DNA from: Rikenellaceae bacterium
Lineage (GTDB): Bacteria; Bacteroidota; Bacteroidia; Bacteroidales; Rikenellaceae
Length of the DNA stretch: 39,920 bases
Direction: 5' to 3'
Assembly: GCA_020859685.1 (NCBI GenBank)
Contig: JAJBVT010000093.1
Coordinates: 1 to 39,920 of the forward strand
In this document: positions 8,539 to 17,458 of the stretch, in pieces
Layout of the letters: each line of letters begins with the position of its first letter
Position numbering within the stretch: position 1 is the stretch's first letter
The notes under the pieces: model-generated
Told to the model about the DNA's origin: nothing
Seen by the model: the letters and a program-made list of their open reading frames with translations, nothing else
Databases searched by the model: none
Made by a program: the position numbers and the translations under genes

Positions 8539-9519
8539 TTAGAACAACAAATTTACCAATAGTGCGACCAGCCCACCGGCTATGGCTCCAATCAGCCCGG
8601 TCAATTTCAAATTACCGTTAGTATTTTCCACGGTATCGGGTTGCGGTTCTTTTGGTTTTATTTTTTCGGATATTTGTGAAATCTGTTTTTGAATTGTATT
8701 CATCATATATTTAAACTCCTGACTATTATTGTCTGATATTAAATGTATTTTCCGGGCATTCTCTTCAGAAAGTTTCTGTGCCCGTTCGGCTTTGGTTATA
8801 TTCTCCGAAATTTTATTATTTAATCCGTGGATATCCGAATAAGTTTTTTCCAGTTTATCCACTTTCGTTTTAAGCGCCGAATTATCTGAGGAAATGGACC
8901 GTAGTTGCTGGTTGACAGATGTATTTTTGTGGTTAATTTCAGCCGAGAGGGACTCCAGTCGGTTCTGATAATTTTTAATTTTATCGTTCGTTTCCTTTGT
9001 CATCTTATGCAGTGACGCTATTTGGTCTGTCAAAGTAGTATAATTACCTTCTACGGTAGTATGCAGTGAACCGTATAGGGATTTAAGGTTTTTGATTTCT
9101 CCGGAATTCTCATCTATTTTTCGATCGGTTTCCGCGGTAATCTCCATTCCGGCTTCGAGAATATCGTGGGCAGCTTTAAGTATTACATTATGCCCCTTTT
9201 CGTCGTTTTCGTAAAACTGTTTTAAACTATTAAGTAACCGGTGATTTTCAATTGTATTTCTGAGTATAATTAAATATAGAATCTGAATTAACTGCATCAT
9301 ATCCGTTATATTCTGATTTACAGAAATCAACTTGCCTGCCAACTCCCGGATATTATCTTTTTTATGGAAAGTAGCGCTATAACCCTCAGTCTGGATCGCT
9401 ACCAAATTGGCATGCGTACCGGTTATTCTGTCGGTGATGGATGTAATCAGTGATGCTATGGCTTCCGGTGACTGCTCCGGTTGATTGTACTGGTCTTTAG
9501 TCAAAAGGCTAACGTCCAT
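8539..9519 (-). CDS. Coiled-coil protein with C-terminal membrane anchor, unknown function
   Basis: I do not recognise a family. The 326 residues contain a hydrophobic helix near residues 75-92 (MMQLIQILYLIILRN). A long, Asn/Lys/Glu-rich coiled-coil region follows over roughly residues 110-285. A short Pro-rich linker (KPKEPQPDTVENT) leads to a Gly-rich C-terminal hydrophobic tail (LIGAIAGGLVALLVNLLF), which looks like a tail anchor. There is no signal peptide. The start overlaps the end of the upstream gene (10702-9509) by 11 bp, indicating translational coupling. The DNA is clearly AT-rich compared with its neighbours (one sampled line 28% GC). The layout resembles helical pore-forming or phage-related membrane proteins only in a general way. 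Confidence 0.8.
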   Translation of the reverse strand: MDVSLLTKDQYNQPEQSPEAIASLITSITDRITGTHANLVAIQTEGYSATFHKKDNIRELAGKLISVNQNITDMMQLIQILYLIILRNTIENHRLLNSLKQFYENDEKGHNVILKAAHDILEAGMEITAETDRKIDENSGEIKNLKSLYGSLHTTVEGNYTTLTDQIASLHKMTKETNDKIKNYQNRLESLSAEINHKNTSVNQQLRSISSDNSALKTKVDKLEKTYSDIHGLNNKISENITKAERAQKLSEENARKIHLISDNNSQEFKYMMNTIQKQISQISEKIKPKEPQPDTVENTNGNLKLTGLIGAIAGGLVALLVNLLF

Positions 9520-10702
9520 TTTTCCACGTGTTTAAGTCCGTATATATTTGATTTAGAAGGATATTCCGTTCGTTGAATAATGTTGCCATATTCCTGTTAT
9601 GCTCCATAATCAGCCGGTCGTTAAGTTCGTTTATATTACGGGTATAATATATATGCTCGTCAAACATAATAACCGTTTGGAGAAGCTCCATTTGGTTTTT
9701 CAAATCGGCCATATTCAATTTCCGATTCATTAACAGATTGTTGCGTTGACCATCCTTATGAACCTTCCATATCTGCATTATACACCTGACGAGGGCTAAA
9801 ATATTTATGTCAAGCGGATTTCCGGTTATAATAATTTTACCTAAACTTATACCTGTGGATATTCCGTATGAAATGGCGGTAAGTTTATTGTATTTATCGG
9901 TTATTTTTTCTTTCGCAATACCACTGTTCTTGTACCTTAAGTAGAGGTAAAGTCTCGAAGCTATCTCTGTTGATAAGATGTCCAAGCTCTGTTCTGCAAA
10001 TCGGTTGATCGGTATACTGCCGCCTCCCGCAATATCCTGCGCCTGTTCCAAAATGTAGTCTACACCATCTTTAAATGTTTTGATGGTCGATGGTATCAAT
10101 GTAGGGAAACCGGGGATTTTAGTTCCAAGTATAGAGATGAACGGTCGGAAAGCCAACAATAAAAGAAATATGGCTGAAACCTCTCTGGAAGCGGAATTAA
10201 AAAATGGTGATAACTTTGCTAAACGGGTTTTTAGAGTTACACCGTCAATCCCCGAATTTTGTATCTCTTTCAGCACACGCGGTACATCGGTTATATGGTC
10301 CGAAAATGACCCGGTGGTCTCGACAAAATATCTTCCTGAATGCTGCTTCAGTTCATTCACTAATTTAAGTGAACCGCTATCCGGACCGGTCGATAGGTTT
10401 TCCTTTGCACTACCGAGAAATGAATTGATACCTCCGTTTGCCGTGGAGACAATTGCGTCGGTATTCTTCATTATCAGTACGGATGTTGCAATATGAAGTA
10501 GCGATAAACCGAGTATAACATATAAATCGTATTTATCCAAAGGAAGCGGGTTGAATTCGGTCTGGTTGATGGCTCGAGACAGACGGGATATTTCTTCCTC
10601 CAAATCCATACCTTCCAGATATTGAACCGAATCTCCCGGATAAGGGGGTATGCTTTTTAATAAGTCAAGGCTCACCGGAGAAAGAACAAGCTGTCCGGGC
10701 AT
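9509..10702 (-). CDS. Predicted membrane protein, unknown function, partner of the coiled-coil gene
   Basis: I do not recognise this 397-residue protein. It has no signal peptide. Two hydrophobic segments stand out, near residues 58-78 (LYVILGLSLLHIATSVLIM) and residues 180-200 (VSAIFLLLLAFRPFISILG). The region between them is soluble-looking. A C-terminal helical stretch (about residues 310-397) is rich in Asn, Leu and Ile (HNRNMATLFNERNILLNQIY) and may pair with the coiled coil of the next gene. It is the first gene of an AT-rich two-gene cassette; its last bases overlap the start of the second gene by 11 bp. Shared composition and overlap suggest that the two proteins work together and arrived together. 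Confidence 0.8.
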   Translation of the reverse strand: MPGQLVLSPVSLDLLKSIPPYPGDSVQYLEGMDLEEEISRLSRAINQTEFNPLPLDKYDLYVILGLSLLHIATSVLIMKNTDAIVSTANGGINSFLGSAKENLSTGPDSGSLKLVNELKQHSGRYFVETTGSFSDHITDVPRVLKEIQNSGIDGVTLKTRLAKLSPFFNSASREVSAIFLLLLAFRPFISILGTKIPGFPTLIPSTIKTFKDGVDYILEQAQDIAGGGSIPINRFAEQSLDILSTEIASRLYLYLRYKNSGIAKEKITDKYNKLTAISYGISTGISLGKIIITGNPLDINILALVRCIMQIWKVHKDGQRNNLLMNRKLNMADLKNQMELLQTVIMFDEHIYYTRNINELNDRLIMEHNRNMATLFNERNILLNQIYTDLNTWKNGR

Positions 10703-10971
10703 AGTATAAAATATTAGGGGTTATCATTTTGTAAAGATAACAAAAGATGATAATTTTTTGAATCCTAAAATCTTAAATCGAAAAATATTATAATATATTA
10801 TTATTATTTTATACTCGGGTTATATGTGAGCGGACTCAATCATCTTTCGTTAAGGACTGTTACTTATAACGAACTCATACCTTGTATACGGAACAGTAAT
10901 CCGGACTGAATCTTCGGAGTATTTAGTTTATTTCACTACCCCGGATTATTCTGGTGGTACCGTTAATCCCT
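10703..10971. other. AT-rich intergenic region upstream of the cassette
   Basis: The part nearest the cassette is very AT-rich (10740-10815 is almost only A and T) and probably contains its promoter on the minus strand. No -33/-7 pair could be fixed with confidence. The part near ppx holds the inverted words AATAATCCGG and CCGGATTA with a long loop; no T-run makes it a terminator. Confidence 0.5.
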
Positions 10972-11871
10972 TTATTTCCCGTTCCCGTTCTCGTAGAGGC
11001 TGCGGATTATGCCGTCCACCAGCCCCACTTTGGGGACGATAATCTCCTCCACGCCGCATGTGGTTGCGGCCGTCAGGAATAGTTGCAGGGCCGGAACGAT
11101 AACGTCCGCCCGGTAGGAATTTAGCCCCAGGTCCTCGATACGCTCAGTGAAGCTGAGGGCCGACAACTGGTCGTACAACTGCCGCAACTCGGGCGTGCGT
11201 ACCGGTTCGCCCGTCTTCTTTCGGAGCAGTTTCGAAATCTTGTTGATATTGCCGCCGGAACCGATAATGGCCGCCGGGCGGTATTTTTCCCGCACCTCGG
11301 CAAGGTGTTCGGCAAATCTGGCAGGCTCCTTCTTGCCGACCGCGTTGCTCAGTATCCTCACCGTACCCAGCCGGAACGAACAGGACGATACGGCCTTGTG
11401 GTCGCTGTAAACGATTATCTCCGTACTGCCGCCGCCCACGTCCATATAGACGTAGTTCTTGTCCCGGTCGATAAAGGTCTCGAATTCTCCGGCCTTGAAA
11501 ATCAGGCCTGCCTCCTCGGTGCCGGTGATGATGTCTATCTTAATGCCGCTGGTTTTGCGGATATACTGAATTATCTCCTTGCCGTTCTCCGCTTCGCGCA
11601 TGGCGCTGGTGGCGCAGGCGCGGAATGCATCCACCTTGTAGGCGGCCATCAGGTGCGAGAAGCCCTGCATGGCCTCGGCGAGCAGTTTCTTCTTGGTGCC
11701 GCCTACCACTCCCTTGCTGAAAACGTCCTCACCCAACCGGATAGGCACCCGTATATAGGCGGCCTTTTTGTAGTCCGGCAGGGTGTCGAGCAGGTCGGCG
11801 TATTTAATGAGCAGCCTGACGGCGTTGGTTCCTATGTCTATGGATGCTAGGGTCTTGGGGTTCTGGATCAT
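10972..11871 (-). CDS. ppx: Ppx/GppA-family exopolyphosphatase
   Basis: This enzyme hydrolyses terminal phosphates of inorganic polyphosphate or the 5'-phosphate of pppGpp. The 299 residues make up just the two-lobed ASKHA core, like the short Ppx forms. The N-terminal phosphate motif is ASIDIGTNAVRLLI and the second is MDVGGGSTEII. GTEEAGLIF and GSGGNINKI are further family motifs. Its ATG overlaps the ppk stop codon by 4 bp, giving a coupled ppk-ppx operon that makes and degrades polyphosphate. Polyphosphate as substrate is favoured over pppGpp by this pairing. Confidence 0.93.
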   Translation of the reverse strand: MIQNPKTLASIDIGTNAVRLLIKYADLLDTLPDYKKAAYIRVPIRLGEDVFSKGVVGGTKKKLLAEAMQGFSHLMAAYKVDAFRACATSAMREAENGKEIIQYIRKTSGIKIDIITGTEEAGLIFKAGEFETFIDRDKNYVYMDVGGGSTEIIVYSDHKAVSSCSFRLGTVRILSNAVGKKEPARFAEHLAEVREKYRPAAIIGSGGNINKISKLLRKKTGEPVRTPELRQLYDQLSALSFTERIEDLGLNSYRADVIVPALQLFLTAATTCGVEEIIVPKVGLVDGIIRSLYENGNGK

Positions 11872-13952
11872 TCTAAGAGTTTCTTCTCGTTATAGTAAGT
11901 GTAGAGGGCAGTCTGGCTCCTCACGGGTTCCTGTCCGTCGGTATCGCGGCGGACGTACATCCTCTTGTCGGACGGGGTCAGCATCCGGGCCTTTGTGTTG
12001 TCGCTCCACTCGATGTCGAACACCTCGCGCAGGGTCTGCCTCGGTTCGGGCTGGAGTATCGGGGCCGCGACCTCTATACGGCGGTCGAGGTTGCGCGTCA
12101 TAATATCCGCGCTGCTGATGTATACCTTCTCGTCGCCGCCGTTGCAGAATATCATAAAACGCGCGTGCTCCAGAAGGGCGTCCACGATGCTTATTATCTC
12201 GATGTTGCCGCCCGCGGGCGGCCTCAGAGAGCAGGCCCCGCGCACTATCAGCCGTACGTGCACCCCGGCGTGCGCGGCACGGTGGAGCAAAAGTATCATT
12301 TTTTCGTCGGTAAGGCTGTTGAATTTGGCGTGAATATATGCCGGGCGGCCTTTTTTTACGTTATGTATCTCCCTTTCAATCATCCCGGTGATTTCGTTGC
12401 GCATATGGAAAGGGGAGACGAGCAGCTTCCGGAAATTGTGCTGGCGGTAGGGGTTGTCGATAATGTCGAACACCTTCACGGCATCCTCCACTATTTCCGC
12501 GTCGCAGGTCAGCAGGCCGAAGTCGCTGTATAACCGGGCCGTGGTCTCGTTGAAATTTCCCGTGCCTACATAGACGTAACCTTTGCGCGGGTTGCTCCCC
12601 TCGCGCCGCTCCACGAGTATCAGTTTGGAGTGGACCTTCAGGTCCTCCGGGCTGTGTACCACGCGGATGTTCTCGGCCTGCAAGGTCTCCGAGTCGCGGA
12701 TATTCTTCTCCTCGTCGAAGCGGGCCTTCAGCTCCATCAACACGGTCACCTTCTTGCCGTTCTTGGCCGCGTTTACAAGGGCGTTAATTACTTTCGAGTG
12801 CTCCGCGGTGCGGTAGAGAGTTATGCAGATAGACTCCACACGGGGGTCTATGGCCACCTCGCGCAGGAAATCTATCACATGCTCGAACGTATGGTACGGG
12901 AAGTTCAGCAGGATATCCTGCTGTCTCATTATTTTGAGTATACTGGTAAACGGAACGATGGCCGGATGGCGCATGGGTTTGGGTTTACGGCTTTCGAGGT
13001 CGGGGCGGATTCGCGGGAAATCCATCAGGTCCGACATCATATGGTACCTTCCACCCGGGTTGAGGGTCTGCTTTAGGCGCAGCCCCAGCTTGGAGGCGAT
13101 TGTATTCAGCAGGTCCGCCGGCATATCCTTGTCGTATACCAGCCTTATGGGCAGACCGTAGTGGCGCTTGGTGATACCGGTCTCCATTTTTTCCACGAAG
13201 CTCTTGGACATATCGTCGTCGATGGACAGCTCCGCGTCACGGATAATTTTGAATGTGTAGGCTGTGATTTGCTCGTACCCGAACATAAAGAATATATCGT
13301 TGAGACAGAGCCTGATAATATCGTCGAGAAAGATAACGTCCGTCGATCCGTCCGCGCCCTTGGGCAGCACCACGAACCGGGGACAAGCCTCGCTGACCGG
13401 AATCCTTATCACCGAGTAGCGGTAGGGTTGGGTGCTCTTGCCGGTCTCCATCCTCACGGCGAGATATATCTGCCCGTCGGGTAGGAAGGGTATCTTAACA
13501 GATTTACGTATAATCAGCGGCACGATGCGCTGTGAGACCACCGAGGCGAAATAGTCCCGGCAAAACTCCTCCTGTTCCGGGCTGAGTCGGATCTCGGTCA
13601 GGATACGGACCCTCTCGCGTGCCAGCTCCCCGAGGACCTTGTTGTAAGTGTCCATAAAGAACTCCTGCAACTGCCATACTTTCAGGTTTATCCGCGTCAA
13701 CAGCTCGGACGGGGTGAACCCCCCGGTGAGTTTCTTCCCCTTTTTCCGCGATTTGTCCATACGGATAATGTTCGCAACCCTTACCTTGATGAACTCGTCC
13801 TGGTTATTGGAGAAGATACCCAGGAACCGGAGCCTCTGCATCAGGGGATTGGCCGTATCACGTGCCTCCTGCAGAACCCTCTCGTTAAACTGGAGCCAGC
13901 TCAGCTCCCTGTTGTAGAATTTGGTGACACATTCGTCGTTAGTCGCGCTCAT
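11868..13952 (-). CDS. ppk: Polyphosphate kinase 1
   Basis: PPK1 reversibly transfers the ATP gamma-phosphate to growing polyphosphate. The 694 residues include the N-terminal helical domain (FYNRELSWLQFNERVLQEA), the middle domain, and the two phospholipase-D-like C-terminal domains. The autophosphorylated His is His441 in VHSKLILV, and the second active-site His is His596 in LLEHARFMIF. The catalytic arginine region FNETTARLYSD is present. The length is usual for the family. It is the first gene of the ppk-ppx operon on the minus strand. A -7-like element is present at 14004-14011. Confidence 0.97.
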   Translation of the reverse strand: MSATNDECVTKFYNRELSWLQFNERVLQEARDTANPLMQRLRFLGIFSNNQDEFIKVRVANIIRMDKSRKKGKKLTGGFTPSELLTRINLKVWQLQEFFMDTYNKVLGELARERVRILTEIRLSPEQEEFCRDYFASVVSQRIVPLIIRKSVKIPFLPDGQIYLAVRMETGKSTQPYRYSVIRIPVSEACPRFVVLPKGADGSTDVIFLDDIIRLCLNDIFFMFGYEQITAYTFKIIRDAELSIDDDMSKSFVEKMETGITKRHYGLPIRLVYDKDMPADLLNTIASKLGLRLKQTLNPGGRYHMMSDLMDFPRIRPDLESRKPKPMRHPAIVPFTSILKIMRQQDILLNFPYHTFEHVIDFLREVAIDPRVESICITLYRTAEHSKVINALVNAAKNGKKVTVLMELKARFDEEKNIRDSETLQAENIRVVHSPEDLKVHSKLILVERREGSNPRKGYVYVGTGNFNETTARLYSDFGLLTCDAEIVEDAVKVFDIIDNPYRQHNFRKLLVSPFHMRNEITGMIEREIHNVKKGRPAYIHAKFNSLTDEKMILLLHRAAHAGVHVRLIVRGACSLRPPAGGNIEIISIVDALLEHARFMIFCNGGDEKVYISSADIMTRNLDRRIEVAAPILQPEPRQTLREVFDIEWSDNTKARMLTPSDKRMYVRRDTDGQEPVRSQTALYTYYNEKKLLE

Positions 13953-14397
13953 AAAACCGGATAATTGTATATTCTATCGTATCGGAAAGGGTAGGGTTAA
14001 CCACAAAATTAATCAGAAATCGTTCCAATTTACCTTCCGAGGGCCAATATCACAAAAACTTAACATAGCCTGCCATACCGCACCGGAAACCGATTCGGAC
14101 AGGAACAGGGTATATTCCGGGCCGAACGGCGGAGCCGGGAAGGACGGCGCTGTCGGGAAGTCGCTCGGGCTGGATTTCGAAAACCACGACGATATTTTCC
14201 GTATCGTGGCCTTACAGCAGGAGCAGGGTCTTTTCGGCGATGCGGAGCAGGCCGCCCGGTTTATTGTCGGGCTCAAACTCTTCTCGGCCGTGATGATGGA
14301 GAACCGCGACGCGGAGTTGTTCCGTGGTTTCGAACCGGCTTTTCGTGATATGATGAAAAGACTAAAAGGGGGCCGCCCGCCGGTGGAAAAGGAATAG
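13921..14397 (+). CDS. DUF3861-family protein with unclear N-terminus
   Basis: The C-terminal 79 residues (from 14161) are a good match to the small DUF3861 family as I know it: LDFENHDDIFRIV, GLFGDAEQAARFIVGLKLFSAVMMENRD and FRDMMKRLKG. No function is known for the family. The usual proteins are about 90-100 residues and begin shortly before this part with a beta-strand containing Tyr-Arg. Here that strand is not recognisable, and the only upstream in-frame ATG is at 13921, inside the ppk coding sequence on the other strand. The real start may be a non-standard codon, or the N-terminus has decayed by frameshift. The listed start is therefore doubtful; the stop at 14397 is firm. Confidence 0.55.
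   Translation: MVTHSSLVALIKPDNCIFYRIGKGRVNHKINQKSFQFTFRGPISQKLNIACHTAPETDSDRNRVYSGPNGGAGKDGAVGKSLGLDFENHDDIFRIVALQQEQGLFGDAEQAARFIVGLKLFSAVMMENRDAELFRGFEPAFRDMMKRLKGGRPPVEKE
14004..14011 (-). promoter_or_regulatory. Candidate -7 element for ppk
   Basis: On the minus strand this reads TAATTTTG, a full match to TAnnTTTG, about 52 bp before the ppk ATG. No TTTG is present at the expected -33 spacing, so the call is tentative. Confidence 0.35.
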
Positions 14398-14432
14398 TTT
14401 TACTTTAAATAACAACTATTAAAAATCAGATT

Positions 14433-15017
14433 ATGAAGAACATTACTTTTGCCGCACTGCTTTGTGCGCTTATGGTTTCATGCTGCCGGACGGCGCCCGA
14501 AGAGGCGGTCGTGGCTAAGGACGAGGTGGTGGTAGAGAATATCCTCGCCCGCCGCAGTGTCCGCGACTTTACGGACGAACCCATCACGCAGGAGCAGTTG
14601 GATGCCATTATGGAGTGCGCCGTCAACGCCCCGAGTGCGAGCAACCGCCAGCCGTGGGCCGTACGGGTTATCCGCAATGCGGAGATGCTCGACCAGATAA
14701 GGGCCGTCAACGAGCGGGCCATCTTCAACGCACCGGTGGTTGTCATAGTGGCCGGTGACAAAAATTCCGGTTCGGCCAGGTTCGACTGTGGCCTGCTTAC
14801 GCAGAATATCCTGCTGGCCGCCGAATCCATGGATATCGGCACTTGCGCAGTTGGCGGTGCGCTCAACGTCCTGCGCTCCGACGAGGGTAAGGAGATTATG
14901 GAGGCGCTCGACCTGCCCGAAGATTACGAGCTGGTAATCGCCATCTGCATGGGTCACAAGAACGAACGTCCCGACCCCAAACCCCGCGACGCATCCAAGG
15001 TACGGTACGTGGATTAG
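14433..15017 (+). CDS. Nitroreductase-family lipoprotein
   Basis: A 194-residue flavoprotein of the NADH oxidase/nitroreductase fold, expected to bind FMN and reduce an unknown substrate. The N-terminus is a lipoprotein signal (MKNITFAALLCALMVSC) with a lipobox ending at Cys17, so it should be anchored in the membrane facing the periplasm. This is unusual for the normally cytosolic family. The FMN-contact region is ARRSVRDFTDEPIT, followed by APSASNRQPW. The C-terminal LVIAICMGHKNERPDPKPR is also typical. It lies 35 bp after the DUF3861 gene and ends before a strong terminator. Confidence 0.9.
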   Translation: MKNITFAALLCALMVSCCRTAPEEAVVAKDEVVVENILARRSVRDFTDEPITQEQLDAIMECAVNAPSASNRQPWAVRVIRNAEMLDQIRAVNERAIFNAPVVVIVAGDKNSGSARFDCGLLTQNILLAAESMDIGTCAVGGALNVLRSDEGKEIMEALDLPEDYELVIAICMGHKNERPDPKPRDASKVRYVD

Positions 15018-15066
15018 CGTTACCGCATACGGGCCGTGCCGTTACGGCCGCCAGGTACAGTAAAAT

Positions 15067-15102
15067 GAAGAACGGAGGGGGGCCCTCCGTTCTTCGTTTT
15101 TT
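15067..15102 (+). terminator. Intrinsic terminator after the nitroreductase gene
   Basis: A perfect 13-bp stem GAAGAACGGAGGG/CCCTCCGTTCTTC with a 3-nt loop is followed by G and six T. Confidence 0.9.
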
Positions 15103-15131
15103 ATATCGATTTTCGTTTTACACTACCCGCC

Positions 15132-15515
15132 AGCTCTTCACATTGCGCGGAATAAAAATGTCATCCTGAATGTAGATAAGGATCTTCCGCAGGCACCTTA
15201 TTGCAGAGATTCTTCGCTTTGCTCAGAATGACATTTGTTATCATATTGAAAACCGGTGAAAGTAAATTTAATGGCAGGAAATTTAGAAAATTCCTCACAC
15301 TGCTCGGAATAGCAAAATAAAAAGGTCATCCTGAACGAAGTGAAGGATCTTCCGCAGGGTATCTTATTGCAGAGATTTTTGCTCTGCTCAGAATGACAAT
15401 TATTTGTGGATGAAAGCCGGTGAAAGTAAATTACCGGCAGGAAATTTTAGAAAATTCCTCGCTTTGCTCGGACGGACATATAGAAAAATGTCATCCTGAA
15501 CGAAGTGAAGGATCT
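15132..15515. repeat. 165-bp tandem intergenic repeat (two full units plus partial ends)
   Basis: The word TCATCCTGAA recurs at 15161, 15326 and 15491, exactly 165 bp apart. Each unit holds an imperfect inverted repeat: TGTCATCCTGAACGAAGTG on the left, and GCTCAGAATGACA on the right preceded by AGAGATT. A second part is GGTGAAAGTAAATT, GGCAGGAAATTT, then TTCCTC and TGCTCGGA. A partial unit end precedes the first copy (from about 15132) and a partial start follows the second (to about 15515). Similar TCATCCTGA...GAAGGATCT repeats are, from memory, common between genes in Bacteroidetes and other bacteria. Confidence 0.8.
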
Positions 15516-15637
15516 CAATTATAAATCTTCGGGGACTTTAATAACTCCGGGAATTATTTCCCCTTACCCCGCGTTCGAAAATACATACCCTCAGGCAGGA
15601 TTCAACCCCACCGATATAATTACGGAACCATCCACCC

Positions 15638-15678
15638 AAAGCAGAGGGTCGCCGCATAAACGGCGACCCCTCTGCTTT
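15638..15678 (-). terminator. Strong hairpin after araB, possible terminator
   Basis: A 17-bp stem with one bulged base (AAAGCAGAGGGTCGCCG against CGGCGACCCCTCTGCTTT) lies 20 bp after the araB stop. The T-run on the minus strand is short, so termination may be incomplete. Confidence 0.6.
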
Positions 15679-15697
15679 GATACCGCTTCATATCACC

Positions 15698-17326
15698 CTA
15701 TAACCCCTCTTCCGTGAATTTCCCCAGCCGGAGGTATTCGGCATATAGCCTGTCGTACACTTCCACATTTGCCGGTATTGGAGTGTAGGTCTTTTCGAAG
15801 CCTTGCCCCATCGCCTTTTGGGCGGTTTCGATTGTCGGGTGGATACCTGCCGCTACCGAAGCGCACATTGCCGCGCCCGTGGCGCATGTCTCGTTGGTCC
15901 GGGCAACCTTTATAGGCAGGTTCAGCACGTCCGCCATTGTCTGCATAACCAGCGGCGATTTCTTCGCTACGCCGCCCAGCGCCGTAACGCCCGTAATGGC
16001 GACTCCCTCGCGGCGGAACCGCTCCATGATGGCCCGCGAACCGTAAGCCGTGGCCTCCACCAGGGCGCGGAATATCATCGGGGCCGAGGAGGCCAGCGTC
16101 AGGCCTGTGATTGTGCCCGTAAGGTTCTGGTTGGCATCCGGGGTGCGGCGCCCGTTCATCCAGTCGGTGGCCAGCACGGGCGACACGCCGACGGGAATCG
16201 CCGCCGCCTCTTCCGAGAGGAGCGGTATTATTTGACTCGTCAGGTCGTTACGGTCAGGCACCAGTTTCCGTAGAGGCCATGCCACCACGTTCCGGAACCA
16301 TGCGTAGATATCGCCGAACCCGGACTGCCCCGCTTCGAGACCGATGTAACCCGGTATCACCGAGCCGTCCACCTGCCCGCAGATTCCGGCGATAACCCGG
16401 TCGCCGATCTCTTCCGGGGGGGCTATCATAATGTCGCAGGTCGAGGTGCCTATGGCCCGCACGAGCACGCCCGGGGTAATCTCGCCCGCGATGGCGCCCA
16501 TATGGCAGTCGAAGGCGCTGACGCCCACCACCACGCCGGTGTCCAACCCGAGCCTCGCCGCCCATTCGGGCGTCAGCGTGCCCACGGCCCTGTCGGCCGT
16601 GTAGGTCTCGGCCGAGAGCCGTGCACGGAACGGAGGCAGTGCCGGGTCCAGCTCGGCAAGGAACTCCTCGGGCGGTATGCCGCCCCAGTCGGGGTGCCAC
16701 ATCGCCTTGTGGCCGGCCGCGCAGCGGCTGCGCACAAGCCGGTCGAGCGCCGTGGTGCCCGTGATAAGGGCCGCCATCCAGTCGCAGTGCTCAACCCACG
16801 ATACCGCCGTCCGCCGAACGTCGTCGTCCTCCCTCAGGATGTGCATCGCCTTGGCCCATACCCACTCGGAGGAGTAGATACCACCTTCGTACTTTGTATA
16901 GTCCGTATGCCAGGCGCGGGCCTTGCGGTTGATTTCGGCCGCCTCTTCCACCGCCGTATGGTCCTTCCAGAGCACGAACATGGCGTTCGGGTTCTCTTCG
17001 AACCCGGGCGTAAGGGCCAGCGGGGTCCCTTCGGCATCGGTGAAAACAGGCGTGCAACCGGTGGTGTCGAACGAAATCCCGGCCACCTGACCGGCCACTT
17101 CCGGCCCGGCTTTGGCCACCACCTCCCTGACGATATGTTCCAGCGTCTCCACATAGTCCAGCGGATGCTGGCGGTAGCGGTTATTATGTGCATCGCAATA
17201 GAGCCCTTGTGCCCACCGGGGGTAGTTCATCACCGAAGTGGCTATCTCCTGCCCGTCGGTTGCGTCCACAAGTACGGCGCGCGCCGAATCCGTCCCGTAA
17301 TCTATTCCTATAACGTATTTTCTCAT
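15698..17326 (-). CDS. araB: L-ribulokinase
   Basis: The enzyme phosphorylates L-ribulose to L-ribulose 5-phosphate in arabinose catabolism. The 542 residues fit AraB of the FGGY family. The N-terminal phosphate motif is YVIGIDYGTDSARAVLVDA. AraB-typical features include the stretch PRWAQGLYCDAHNNRYRQHP and WKDHTAVEEAAEIN. The C-terminal ATAYGSRAIMERF and TGAAMCASVAAG complete the kinase fold. It is the last gene of araA-symporter-araD-araB on the minus strand, 132 bp after araD. That gap is longer than the others and may hold an internal signal, but none was recognised. Confidence 0.97.
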   Translation of the reverse strand: MRKYVIGIDYGTDSARAVLVDATDGQEIATSVMNYPRWAQGLYCDAHNNRYRQHPLDYVETLEHIVREVVAKAGPEVAGQVAGISFDTTGCTPVFTDAEGTPLALTPGFEENPNAMFVLWKDHTAVEEAAEINRKARAWHTDYTKYEGGIYSSEWVWAKAMHILREDDDVRRTAVSWVEHCDWMAALITGTTALDRLVRSRCAAGHKAMWHPDWGGIPPEEFLAELDPALPPFRARLSAETYTADRAVGTLTPEWAARLGLDTGVVVGVSAFDCHMGAIAGEITPGVLVRAIGTSTCDIMIAPPEEIGDRVIAGICGQVDGSVIPGYIGLEAGQSGFGDIYAWFRNVVAWPLRKLVPDRNDLTSQIIPLLSEEAAAIPVGVSPVLATDWMNGRRTPDANQNLTGTITGLTLASSAPMIFRALVEATAYGSRAIMERFRREGVAITGVTALGGVAKKSPLVMQTMADVLNLPIKVARTNETCATGAAMCASVAAGIHPTIETAQKAMGQGFEKTYTPIPANVEVYDRLYAEYLRLGKFTEEGL

Positions 17327-17458
17327 TTTTATCGCAATTTATCGGGAATAATGGTCCCGTACCTGTTGCTCCGCATTCTCGGGTTACGAGAAGAAAATGC
17401 CGGAGCGGGGCGGTAGCGGGTCTTACCCATCCCGTTTTTCTGACTGCCAGACCTGCCG

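Noticed and set aside
15505-15717. 70-codon open frame after the 165-bp repeats
   Set aside because: It overlaps repeats, a terminator-like hairpin and the end of araB; no protein features.
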